This document shows positions 17,626-27,258 of a stretch of 64,000 nucleotides of DNA, one piece after another (within the stretch, counting starts at the first letter, position 1; each line of letters begins with the position of its first letter). The DNA is from Lunatimonas salinarum (GTDB lineage Bacteria > Bacteroidota > Bacteroidia > Cytophagales > Cyclobacteriaceae). The position numbers were made by a program, and so were the translations under genes. Below the pieces are notes generated by a model. That model was given only the letters and a program-made list of their open reading frames with translations, made no database searches and was not told where the DNA came from. The DNA is taken from positions 1 through 64,000 of the forward strand of contig NZ_JACVCV010000005.1 of NCBI RefSeq assembly GCF_017811155.1, given 5' to 3'.

Positions 17626-17658
17626 AAAGGAAACCGGGCGAATCGCCCGGTTTCCTTT
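17626..17658. terminator. Bidirectional terminator between peroxiredoxin and GAPDH genes
   Basis: A perfect 15-bp stem (AAAGGAAACCGGGCG at 17626-17640, its complement at 17644-17658) with a 3-base AAT loop lies between the two convergent genes. A-rich and T-rich flanks suit termination in both directions. Confidence 0.92.
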
Positions 17659-17676
17659 CGTATGCTAAGCCAGTTC

Positions 17677-18696
<1,020 letters not shown>

Positions 18697-18905
18697 TTAC
18701 TTTGATTTATACTTGATGCGTAAGGTGTTTAAAAGTAACTGGCTAATAAACAGCGTGACGTCAAAATTCCAACCATAATTATTAAAAACGAACTGAAATT
18801 TTGCCGTTTCGAAATTTTCAATGGCCAAATTTATCAATTTTAATAATAGTACGGAAATTTTACCGCATGCTTTTATTCCATATTTTTGGGACTAAATGAT
18901 GCCCT

Positions 18906-19820
18906 ATGCTGGAAGAACTGGATCAAAGTGTACTGAATTTTAGTGGAGACTCACTTTTTTTTATGAATGTCTCGCTTGCAATTATCATGTTTGGCGTAGC
19001 GCTAGACATTCGAAAAACCGACTTTCTATACCTCGCAAAAGCGCCTAAACCCTTTTTCTTAGGGATTTTGTCGCAATTTTTAATACTTCCCTTTCTCACC
19101 TTTCTACTCGTTTCGTGGATTAAGCCGATTCCCAGCGTGGCGTTGGGCATGTTTTTGGTAGCTGCCTGTCCGGGCGGCAACATTTCCAATTTTCTGACCA
19201 ACTACGCAAAAGGGAATACTGCTCTTTCTGTAAGTCTAACTGCATTCTCAACAGCCGTTTCTATTGTACTCACTCCCTTTAATTTTGCCCTTTGGGCAAG
19301 TCTATATGCCCCCGCGGCACCACTTTTAGCGGAAATCAGCTTGGATTACGGGGATGTATTTCAGACCGTTGCACTGATCTTGGGAGTACCACTAGCCATG
19401 GGCATGTATGTGAAACATCGTTTGCCGTTGTTTGCGCAAAAAACCAGCCAAGTTTTAAAACCACTTAGTATTGCCATATTTGGTGGGATTGTACTGATCG
19501 CCTTCTATAGCAACTACGATTTGTTTATCAAATTTATCTTCCTGATATTCAGCTGGGTCTTTGCCCATAATGCCGCAGCACTACTTACTGGGTTTTCACT
19601 GGGAAAGGCATTTGGCCTAAGCCTGGAAGATACCAAAACACTTACCATCGAAACCGGCATCCAAAACTCAGGGCTTGCGCTGGTATTGATATTTACTTAC
19701 TTTGACGGGCTAGGTGGAATGGCCATTATTGCCGGATGGTGGGGTATCTGGCATATTGTTTCCGGACTTTCGATAGCAACCTTGTGGAAATCCAAAATGA
19801 GTAGATTCAAACAGGCATAA
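18906..19820 (+). CDS. Bile acid:sodium symporter (BASS/SBF) family transporter
   Basis: The 304-residue inner-membrane protein has nine or ten hydrophobic helices and the two crossed-helix motifs of the family: CPGGNISN (about 89-96) and ETGIQNSGLAL (about 249-259), which bind sodium and substrate. Bacterial members carry bile acids, pantoate or other organic anions; the substrate is open. It starts a two-gene plus-strand run with the acyltransferase about 90 bp downstream. The gap between them shows no terminator. Confidence 0.92.
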   Translation: MLEELDQSVLNFSGDSLFFMNVSLAIIMFGVALDIRKTDFLYLAKAPKPFFLGILSQFLILPFLTFLLVSWIKPIPSVALGMFLVAACPGGNISNFLTNYAKGNTALSVSLTAFSTAVSIVLTPFNFALWASLYAPAAPLLAEISLDYGDVFQTVALILGVPLAMGMYVKHRLPLFAQKTSQVLKPLSIAIFGGIVLIAFYSNYDLFIKFIFLIFSWVFAHNAAALLTGFSLGKAFGLSLEDTKTLTIETGIQNSGLALVLIFTYFDGLGGMAIIAGWWGIWHIVSGLSIATLWKSKMSRFKQA

Positions 19821-19911
19821 AATCCCTTCCAACCCCTAGAGATGCCTGACTTGACTTCGTGAAAGATTCCATAAGCACCTATTCTGGCTTTAAAAAACAA
19901 AGAATTGTCAA

Positions 19912-20901
19912 ATGCAACACCTCCTTAATGAGCTTTTGAGGATTTGGGTAAGGGTGAGTCTACACTTTTATTTCGGACAAATACGGGTAAAAAACCGTTC
20001 GCTTATCCCTAACAATACACCTTTGATTGTTGTGGCCAACCACCAAAATGCGCTGTTGGATGCGTTGCTGATAGCAACCGAATTGGGCTTAAAACCCTTT
20101 TTTCTTGCGAGAGCTAGCGCCTTTAAAAAGCCTTGGATTGCCACTCTACTACAACAACTTCAGATAATGCCTGTTTTTCGAATGCGGGACGGAATCAGCA
20201 GTCTCTCCCGCAATGAAGAAATCTTTCAACAATGCCAAAATTTACTGGCCCGCAGAAAAACAATTGTTCTATTTCCAGAAGGAAACCACAGCTTAAAGCG
20301 ACACTTGAGACCACTAAGCAAAGGATTTACCCGAATCGCATTTAGTACACTCGATCGCTATCCCCAGCTTCCGCTCTATATATTGCCGATAGGCATCAAC
20401 TACGGGGCCCATCAATTACCGTGGTGCAAGGTAAATCTACTTATCGGCGAACCAATCGATGTATCGGAATCCAAGTTCGATCCCCATACATTAAAAGAAA
20501 TGGTCGCATCCTCATTGCGGGAGTTGACGATACAGCTCCCGACTAAGGCGTATGAAACCTCCCTTGAAAAGCACCTGAAAGCCCAGATGGACCTAAGTGA
20601 CCCGGAAGCCTTTCGGCAGCGAAAATCGCTCTCGGGCCAAATGCACAAGGACAGGCATCGGCTTATTCAGTTCCTTTATTTCCCGTTATTCTTTATCTGG
20701 AAATGGGTAAAACCCGGCATCCATGATCCGGTATTTTATGGAACAGTAAAATTCCTAATTGGTTTTTTAGGGGTACCCACTTATTTTTTCCTAATTTCAT
20801 TGATTTGCCGGATGGTAGGTTTTATTGTGCTAGGACCAATAATCGTCATTGGCTTGACTCTAGCCCTGTATTTCTTCCGCAATTCTGGAAGACAGGCATA
20901 A
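19912..20901 (+). CDS. PlsC-like 1-acylglycerol-3-phosphate acyltransferase family protein
   Basis: The 329-residue protein has the acyltransferase motif I NHQNALLD (43-50, HX4D), the phosphate-binding FPEGNHS (121-127) and a later IGINYG segment. Hydrophobic segments near 225-240 and at 265-325 suggest C-terminal membrane anchoring. Such enzymes transfer acyl chains to lysophosphatidate or other lipid acceptors at the inner membrane. It is longer than housekeeping PlsC (about 240) because of the C-terminal membrane part, so the acceptor may differ. Confidence 0.9.
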   Translation: MQHLLNELLRIWVRVSLHFYFGQIRVKNRSLIPNNTPLIVVANHQNALLDALLIATELGLKPFFLARASAFKKPWIATLLQQLQIMPVFRMRDGISSLSRNEEIFQQCQNLLARRKTIVLFPEGNHSLKRHLRPLSKGFTRIAFSTLDRYPQLPLYILPIGINYGAHQLPWCKVNLLIGEPIDVSESKFDPHTLKEMVASSLRELTIQLPTKAYETSLEKHLKAQMDLSDPEAFRQRKSLSGQMHKDRHRLIQFLYFPLFFIWKWVKPGIHDPVFYGTVKFLIGFLGVPTYFFLISLICRMVGFIVLGPIIVIGLTLALYFFRNSGRQA

Positions 20902-21053
20902 AAAAGGCATTGAATCCAGCTTTTCAACCAGGGATTACAACAAGGAATACTGCTGGAGATTAACCTTTCGTATTGCACTCAATTATAGCAGCCTTACCCC
21001 GGCAAATTTAGGAACCTAAAACACGCAACACAGGGACGAACCTGGCATGCCGC

Positions 21054-23243
21054 TCAATTGACGAACATTTCGTCTACCAACAAGAGCGCAGACCGTCCCT
21101 TTCGGGGACTCCATTCGGGTATCTTACCTACAGGTTTAGCGACTATTTTGAAATAACGACCAATAAAAGTTGGAACGGCGATGGAAACATCTTGTATGTA
21201 GGGCTTTCCGAGGGCAGAAGGCTGCTTTGGTTGTATCCTACCCAGCAACTGCAACCGATCGGGTTCATTTCCGGCCCAAACTTCCAAGGATGCCGGCGGA
21301 AAAATGACCGTTTCCGGTTCCACCAGAACGCGCATAGCAACCTGGCTCACAGGAACAGGTTTGCGGTATTCCAATAATAGCTCCATGTCATTGTTCAGGA
21401 ATCCAGCCCAATTATTTGCCCATGCGGGACTATTGGCATTAAATGTTCCCATTTCCCCGTCAAAAAAAGTCAAAGCCCCATTGGCTGGATGCACGCGGTT
21501 AAGACGTGACAAGAGGTACACGGTGTCTGGATTAAAGCGGTTTTGGTAGACCTGTATAGTTGCCAGTTCACTGCCAAACCACCCCTCCTTGTACGCTTTG
21601 GCTTTTACCACCTTGGCTTCAGTCAGTAGAATTTCCCCTTCTTTGTAGACAGGCGAGGAAACGCTATCCGGCTCAGACCCATCAAGGGTATACCGAATAG
21701 TTACATCCCGAATAGGATGGCCTAAATGCAAATACATCGAATCGGCAAAAATTGGCGAAGAGGCTAGACCGGGTAAGTTGAGCTGTAGAATATCCATCTC
21801 CTTTATTTCCTTGCCACTCAGCAGCCTTACATTCGGAAAATCCCGCTCCAACTGTTCCAGTTCGGTGTCCGTAAGACCGGTATCCCAGAGGTAAAGGGTC
21901 TTTAGACCCAGCTGTTTTTGCAGAAGCGTACGCACGCCGATTTCATCCACCCAAGTACCTGATACAGATAGGTGCTGAAGATGGGGCATTTCTGCCAGCC
22001 GATCCAATCCGGCACCGGTGATGTCGGTGAAATTCAGGTTTAGCCTGTTTAGGTTTTCAAATTGTGCAACGATGCCCAGATCCGCATCGCTAACGGGCAT
22101 TTCGCTTAGGTTTAGGGACACCAGTTGGGTCTTCACCTCCAAAAGTTCCCGCAGCACCTCACTTGAGTACTCCGCTCGCGAAAACACCCTGGCATCTAGC
22201 GCCGGTGAATCCCGTGCCAACTTCATCACCGATCGAAACGCGTGATTGAGCTTTTCAATGGTTGCATTGGACGCTGGAGAAAAATCATAGCTATCGGCAT
22301 CTGCACGCTCGGCAAATCGTAGACTCGCCAGCTGAAACAGCTCATTTTTTGGATCCAAAGCGGCCACCTGAGTGTCAAAAGCGGCATCCTGTTCGATCCA
22401 TAACTCCAATAGCCGGATTTCCTCTTCGGTTAGCTGGGTTTTGCCAGATGGCGGCATGTGTTCTTCATCGTCCAAGGGGAGGTGTATACGGTCTAAGAGC
22501 AAACTTCCCGCAGCACCTCCCGCAGTAAGCAGGGGCCCCGATTTTCCGCCTTTTAGAAGTCCCTCTCTGGTACTCATGACCAATTCTCCTTTGGACTTCC
22601 TGGCATTGTGGCAGGAGTTGCACTTTCTTTCCAATATCGGCATCACCATGTGGTCAAAAACCACCGCTTCTTCCAACGAAACCTTTTCTTGCTTTGCTTC
22701 GGCGATCGGAGCAAAAAGAAAATTTTCGCCATGAGTCAAAGTGGCACCCCAATGGGAGGCAAGAACCAACAAAACCACAGAAAACGATGCGGTGATTTTA
22801 GCAAACTTGGGACTAAACCAGGCCTGTCGTCGAACAACATACAAAACAGACAGCAGGATAGCCAAAAGGGATCCGCTCCACTTGTGCTGCACCACCAACT
22901 CGCCCTCATAACCCTCCTCCAACGATAAGAACAACCCCATTAATGCTGCAATAACTGCACTAAACGCCGTTACCAGAAGTAGCAGGTGAGAAACCTCAAC
23001 CAATCCCGGATTCCTAGAAAAAGCTTTCTTGGAAACAAGCAATTCCAAAACAAGCACTAAACATACTAACACAATTGGAAAATGAAGCAATAAGGGATGC
23101 ATCCTCCCTAAAGGACTCAACCAAAGAGGAACCTGCAGGTAGGATTCAAAAAACAAGAAGAAAATTAGCAGGACGTTTCCAGCCAGAAGGAGCCCCCCTG
23201 CTATGGATACGGTATGTTCGGAAAGAATTCGGTTCTGGGTCAC
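21054..23243 (-). CDS. Membrane-anchored planctomycete-type cytochrome with LRR and CHB_HEX-like domains
   Basis: The 729-residue protein has about five N-terminal helices (15-170) resembling DUF2231-type membrane domains. A PSCyt1 cytochrome domain follows, with the heme motif CNSCH (208-212) and MPP (about 263-265). Next are leucine-rich repeats (about 370-470), a chitobiase/hexosaminidase C-terminal-like domain (about 495-560, TLDGSEP) and a beta-rich discoidin-like end (about 610-729). The cytochrome and repeats are predicted periplasmic. It starts 16 bp after the DUF1501 gene and is last in the operon. Such modules occur beside DUF1501 and DUF1549/1553 partners in Planctomycetes and some Bacteroidota; the reaction is not established. 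Confidence 0.85.
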   Translation of the reverse strand: MTQNRILSEHTVSIAGGLLLAGNVLLIFFLFFESYLQVPLWLSPLGRMHPLLLHFPIVLVCLVLVLELLVSKKAFSRNPGLVEVSHLLLLVTAFSAVIAALMGLFLSLEEGYEGELVVQHKWSGSLLAILLSVLYVVRRQAWFSPKFAKITASFSVVLLVLASHWGATLTHGENFLFAPIAEAKQEKVSLEEAVVFDHMVMPILERKCNSCHNARKSKGELVMSTREGLLKGGKSGPLLTAGGAAGSLLLDRIHLPLDDEEHMPPSGKTQLTEEEIRLLELWIEQDAAFDTQVAALDPKNELFQLASLRFAERADADSYDFSPASNATIEKLNHAFRSVMKLARDSPALDARVFSRAEYSSEVLRELLEVKTQLVSLNLSEMPVSDADLGIVAQFENLNRLNLNFTDITGAGLDRLAEMPHLQHLSVSGTWVDEIGVRTLLQKQLGLKTLYLWDTGLTDTELEQLERDFPNVRLLSGKEIKEMDILQLNLPGLASSPIFADSMYLHLGHPIRDVTIRYTLDGSEPDSVSSPVYKEGEILLTEAKVVKAKAYKEGWFGSELATIQVYQNRFNPDTVYLLSRLNRVHPANGALTFFDGEMGTFNANSPAWANNWAGFLNNDMELLLEYRKPVPVSQVAMRVLVEPETVIFPPASLEVWAGNEPDRLQLLGRIQPKQPSALGKPYIQDVSIAVPTFIGRYFKIVAKPVGKIPEWSPRKGRSALLLVDEMFVN

Positions 23244-23259
23244 TGTATGCGCTTATTAT

Positions 23260-24714
23260 TTATGCAATCAAATCTTTAACGACGTGCCCATGCACGTCTG
23301 TCAGCCTGAACCTTCTGCCAAGATGTTTAAATATCAGCTTTTCGTGATCCAATCCCAAGAGGTGCAGCACCGTGGCCTGAAAATCGTGGATATGTACCGG
23401 ATCCTTTGCCACGTTGTAGCCAAGTTCGTCTGTCTCTCCATAAACCAAGCCTGGCTTCACACCACCTCCTGCCATCCAAATGGTAAAGCACCTGGGGTGA
23501 TGGTCTCTTCCATAGTTGTCCTTAGTCAACTTACCCTGACTGTAATTAGTCCTGCCAAACTCACCTCCCCAGATCACCAAGGTCTCATCCAACAATCCCC
23601 GCTGCTTCAGGTCAGTCACCAGCGCTGCGGATGCTTGATCCGTATCTTTGGCTTGATGGCGGATTTCATAGGGCAGATTGTCGTGCTGATCCCAGCCTTG
23701 GTGGTATAGCTGGACAAAACGCACTCCACTCTCAGAAAGCTTGCGGGCCATCAAACAATTCGCTGCATAGGTTCCCGGTACCAAACAATCCGGCCCGTAC
23801 AACTTTATGACGCTATCGGGCTCTTTGGAGAGATCCATGATCTCAGGAACAGCAGTCTGCATCCGATAGGCCATTTCATATTGCTTCACCTTTGCAGTAA
23901 TTTCGGGATCTCCAAATTTATCATAGGCCAAGTGATTCATTTCTGCCAAATTATCCAGCATGGCCCTGCGCTCCTCTCTACTCATGCCTTTGGGATCCTT
24001 CAAGTACAGCACGGGGTCTTCTCCACTGCTAAACTGTACCCCTTGGTGCACCGAATCGAGAAAACCGTTTGTCCAAAGTTTTGAATATACACCTTGACCG
24101 TTACCGATCCCCCTGGAAAGCAACACCGTAAATGCGGGTAGGTTTTTATTTTCACTGCCAAGGCCGTAGCTAAGCCAAGCCCCCATGCTTGGACGGTTTC
24201 CCTGTTGGGCTCCGGTCTGGAAAAACGTCAACGCCGGATCGTGGTTGATAGCCTCGGTATGCATGGAACGAACAAAACAAAGGTCATCCACAATCTTGGA
24301 AGTATAAGGAAAAAGGTCGCTCACCCAAGCGCCGGATTCTCCGTATTGCTTGAATTCAGCAAAAGATCCCACCAAAGGAAAAGAAGATTGATTGGCGGTC
24401 ATGCCTGTTAGACGTTGCCCGCCTCGCACCGAATCGGGCAGCTCTTGACCAAACCAATCGCTGAGTTTGGGTTTGTAGTCAAATGATTCTAACTGAGATG
24501 GGGCCCCATTTTGAAACAGGTAAATTACACGTTTTGCTTTAGGTGCAAAGTCGGGAATACCCGGTGCCAAACCAGTGGTATCGCCTCCTACCCCTTTAAA
24601 CAAGTCAGGCATCAAAAGAGACCCTAAAGCTACACTCCCTACGCCCATGCCTATTCGTGATAGAAACCTTCTGCGGTTTATATTTAGCCGGTGTTCCAAC
24701 AACGGATTTTCCAT
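23260..24714 (-). CDS. DUF1501 protein with Tat signal
   Basis: The 484-residue protein begins with a Tat signal (RRRFLSRIGMG, 14-24), then a DUF1501 domain of the alkaline-phosphatase/sulfatase-like superfamily. Recognisable points are FQNGAPSQLESFDYKP, the NHDPALTFFQTG metal-site region, WGGEFGRTNYSQG and GRDHHPRCFTIWMAGGG, and the typical ending with a conserved HIHDFQATVLHLLG. DUF1501 proteins are exported hydrolase-like proteins of unknown substrate and are almost always paired with DUF1549/DUF1553 cytochromes, as here: the upstream partner ends 2 bp away. Confidence 0.92.
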   Translation of the reverse strand: MENPLLEHRLNINRRRFLSRIGMGVGSVALGSLLMPDLFKGVGGDTTGLAPGIPDFAPKAKRVIYLFQNGAPSQLESFDYKPKLSDWFGQELPDSVRGGQRLTGMTANQSSFPLVGSFAEFKQYGESGAWVSDLFPYTSKIVDDLCFVRSMHTEAINHDPALTFFQTGAQQGNRPSMGAWLSYGLGSENKNLPAFTVLLSRGIGNGQGVYSKLWTNGFLDSVHQGVQFSSGEDPVLYLKDPKGMSREERRAMLDNLAEMNHLAYDKFGDPEITAKVKQYEMAYRMQTAVPEIMDLSKEPDSVIKLYGPDCLVPGTYAANCLMARKLSESGVRFVQLYHQGWDQHDNLPYEIRHQAKDTDQASAALVTDLKQRGLLDETLVIWGGEFGRTNYSQGKLTKDNYGRDHHPRCFTIWMAGGGVKPGLVYGETDELGYNVAKDPVHIHDFQATVLHLLGLDHEKLIFKHLGRRFRLTDVHGHVVKDLIA

Positions 24715-24716
24715 AT

Positions 24717-27047
24717 TTACGTTTTTGAAATCGTTTCTTCTAGGTTATAAATAGATACAATGACCTGCATAAGAGAGGCCCACTGTACCTCGTCTAAGCC
24801 CTCAGCCATGGGATACTCTCCAACCGACAACAGGTCTCTTGCCTCTTCTATACTGAGTGATTCCATCCTGCCTGCAAAATATCGCACGAGCAATTTGGTC
24901 TCCATTTCACTGGGCTTCCTGCAAACAATTTGGCGAAAAGCGTGCTGGAGGATAGCCTCCATATTATCTTTGTCCGAAGACATCAATAAACGGCCCGCCA
25001 ATACCCTAGACGCTTCCAATACCGTTGGGTCATTCAGCATTACGAGCGCTTGCAGGGGCGTATTGGTAGTGGTTCGCTCTACTTCGCACTGATCTCGGTT
25101 ACTCGCATCAAACATGGTCATAGCCGGTGGCGGCACAGTACGCTTGATGAAATTATACAGCCCTCTTCGGTAAAGCTGCGGCCCGTGGTCTTGCTTATAA
25201 ACTGACAGGATGCCCCTTCCGGAGGTGGCTCCTTCCCAAAGACCTGGCGGCTGATAAGGCTTGGCACTGGGTCCTCCTACTTCCTTGTTGATGAGTCCGG
25301 AACTTGCCAATACGATATCCCGCACAAACTCTGCCTTCACCCGAAAACGAGGAGCACGGGCGAGGTATATGTTTTCCGGATCCTGCTCCAGCTTCTCGGG
25401 AGAGATTACCGCTGACTGCCGGTAAGTTGCAGAGGTAACCAACTGCCTAACCAACCGTTTGACATCCCAACCGTGCTCCATAAAATCCACAGCGAGCCAA
25501 TCCAACAGCTCAGGGTGGCTTGGGAGTGCTCCCTGCATTCCAAAATCCCCCGGCGTGCTGACGATGCCCTTGCCAAAAAACTCCTGCCATATCTGATTTA
25601 CAAACACCCTGGATGTCAAGGGGTTTTTGGGATCAAACATCCATTTGGCCAACCCCAAGCGGTTTGGCTCAAAACCAGAATCGAAAGACAAAATCGACTC
25701 GGGTGTGTTGGGTTTTACTGGGACGGTAGGCTGATCGTATAGACCCCGATCCAGAATAAAGGACGGCCGAATGGAATCCAACTCACCCATAACAGAAACG
25801 ATCAATCCGAGTGTATCCTTTTTATTCACAAAGGTCAGTATGGACTCCACCTCCTCGTTGGTGATTTCCATAAACGGCACTTTCGCGTAGGTTTCGGGGC
25901 CACCGACCACAGATTCAATGCCTCGTTCTCGGATATTGTTAAAAAAAGCATAAAGCTGATAATACTCCTTTTGGGAAATGGGATCATATTTGTGGTCGTG
26001 ACACCCTGCACACTCCATGGTGATTCCCATCAGTGCTTTGCCAAAGGTATTGGTCCGATCGGTCACATACATCACACGGTATTCCTCATCCACTATCCCC
26101 CCTTCTTCGGTGATCTTATGGTTTCTATTAAATCCTGTAGCCAATAGTTGCTCCTTTGTCGGCTCAGGCAACAAGTCCCCGGCCAACTGCCAGGTGATGA
26201 ATTGGTCATAGGGCATATTGGTATTAAACGCATGAATAACCCAATCTCGCCAAGGCCACATACTTCGGTAGCTATCGTCTTGAAAACCATGGGAATCTGC
26301 AAATCGTGCGATATCCATCCAATATACCGCCATTTTCTCCCCATAGGCTGCGCTCTCCAACAGCCGATCTACCCACTGCTCGTAGGCATCGGGACGCCCA
26401 TCCTGAAGGAATTCATCCATCATCTCCAAGGTAGGCGGTAATCCCGTCAAGTCGAGGCTGAGACGCTTCAAGAGGCTTTCCTTATCAGCTACGGCGTTAG
26501 GCATAAGGCCCACTTCCTGCATTTTACTCCGAGTGAAACGGTCTATTTCATTCAGTACCCAGTCCCTGTCTGTTGGATTAGGTAATTCGGGCCTTTTGGG
26601 CGGCACGAATGCCCAATGAGGTTCGTATTTGGCCCCTTGCTGTATCCATTTTTCAATGATTTTGATTTCGGTATCGCTGAGCTTTAAGTTCGACTGGGGT
26701 GGAGGCATGCGCAGCTCGGGATCATCAGATATCATCCGGAGGTAGGCTTCTGACTGCATGGGAATTCCCGGAACTATTCCGTGTGCTCCAGAAGTCTCCT
26801 GTAGTGCCCTAAATGCCTCCTCGGCAATGTCTAGTCGAAGACCGGCCTCGCGCTTATTGGCATCGGGCCCATGGCATGCAAAACAGTTATCCGACAGAAT
26901 AGGTCGAACGTGAAAATTATAGCTTATCTGATCAGGAACGGATTCCAACGTTTGGCCATCTCCCTGACTATTTTGGCAACTTTGTATGATTGCAACCGAA
27001 AAGGCAAAGATTGCCCCGACATAAAGCCGGTTCCATAGGGTATTCAT
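24717..27047 (-). CDS. DUF1549/DUF1553 lipoprotein with planctomycete cytochrome C domain
   Basis: The 776-residue protein has a lipoprotein signal (lipobox IQSC near 24). A PSCyt1 cytochrome follows with CFACHGPDANKREAGLRLD (about 56-74) and the RMPPP segment. DUF1549 (about 165-370) contains a second heme-like CAGCHDHKYDPISQ motif, and DUF1553 (about 470-730) ends with NTPLQALVMLNDPTVLEASR. It acts in the periplasm or at the inner face of the outer membrane. It leads the trio with DUF1501 and the LRR cytochrome, and lies downstream of a sodium:solute symporter. The presumed role is oxidation or processing of a carbohydrate-derived compound; no member has a settled reaction that I know of. 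Confidence 0.93.
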   Translation of the reverse strand: MNTLWNRLYVGAIFAFSVAIIQSCQNSQGDGQTLESVPDQISYNFHVRPILSDNCFACHGPDANKREAGLRLDIAEEAFRALQETSGAHGIVPGIPMQSEAYLRMISDDPELRMPPPQSNLKLSDTEIKIIEKWIQQGAKYEPHWAFVPPKRPELPNPTDRDWVLNEIDRFTRSKMQEVGLMPNAVADKESLLKRLSLDLTGLPPTLEMMDEFLQDGRPDAYEQWVDRLLESAAYGEKMAVYWMDIARFADSHGFQDDSYRSMWPWRDWVIHAFNTNMPYDQFITWQLAGDLLPEPTKEQLLATGFNRNHKITEEGGIVDEEYRVMYVTDRTNTFGKALMGITMECAGCHDHKYDPISQKEYYQLYAFFNNIRERGIESVVGGPETYAKVPFMEITNEEVESILTFVNKKDTLGLIVSVMGELDSIRPSFILDRGLYDQPTVPVKPNTPESILSFDSGFEPNRLGLAKWMFDPKNPLTSRVFVNQIWQEFFGKGIVSTPGDFGMQGALPSHPELLDWLAVDFMEHGWDVKRLVRQLVTSATYRQSAVISPEKLEQDPENIYLARAPRFRVKAEFVRDIVLASSGLINKEVGGPSAKPYQPPGLWEGATSGRGILSVYKQDHGPQLYRRGLYNFIKRTVPPPAMTMFDASNRDQCEVERTTTNTPLQALVMLNDPTVLEASRVLAGRLLMSSDKDNMEAILQHAFRQIVCRKPSEMETKLLVRYFAGRMESLSIEEARDLLSVGEYPMAEGLDEVQWASLMQVIVSIYNLEETISKT

Positions 27048-27258
27048 AGATTTACGACTTATCTGTGCTGCGGCTATTACCTGGGATTTTCCGCAGAAAA
27101 CTTACTCTCTCGTTCGAAATTTAAGAAAATATCCGAACGATTACCATCCTCATCTGAATTTTGTGAACTTTGGCCCATGAAATTCTATAAACGGAGTTAA
27201 TCCCTGACAACTACGCTTATAGCTAGAAAAAATAAAAACATAATGGGAGATGGAAAAC

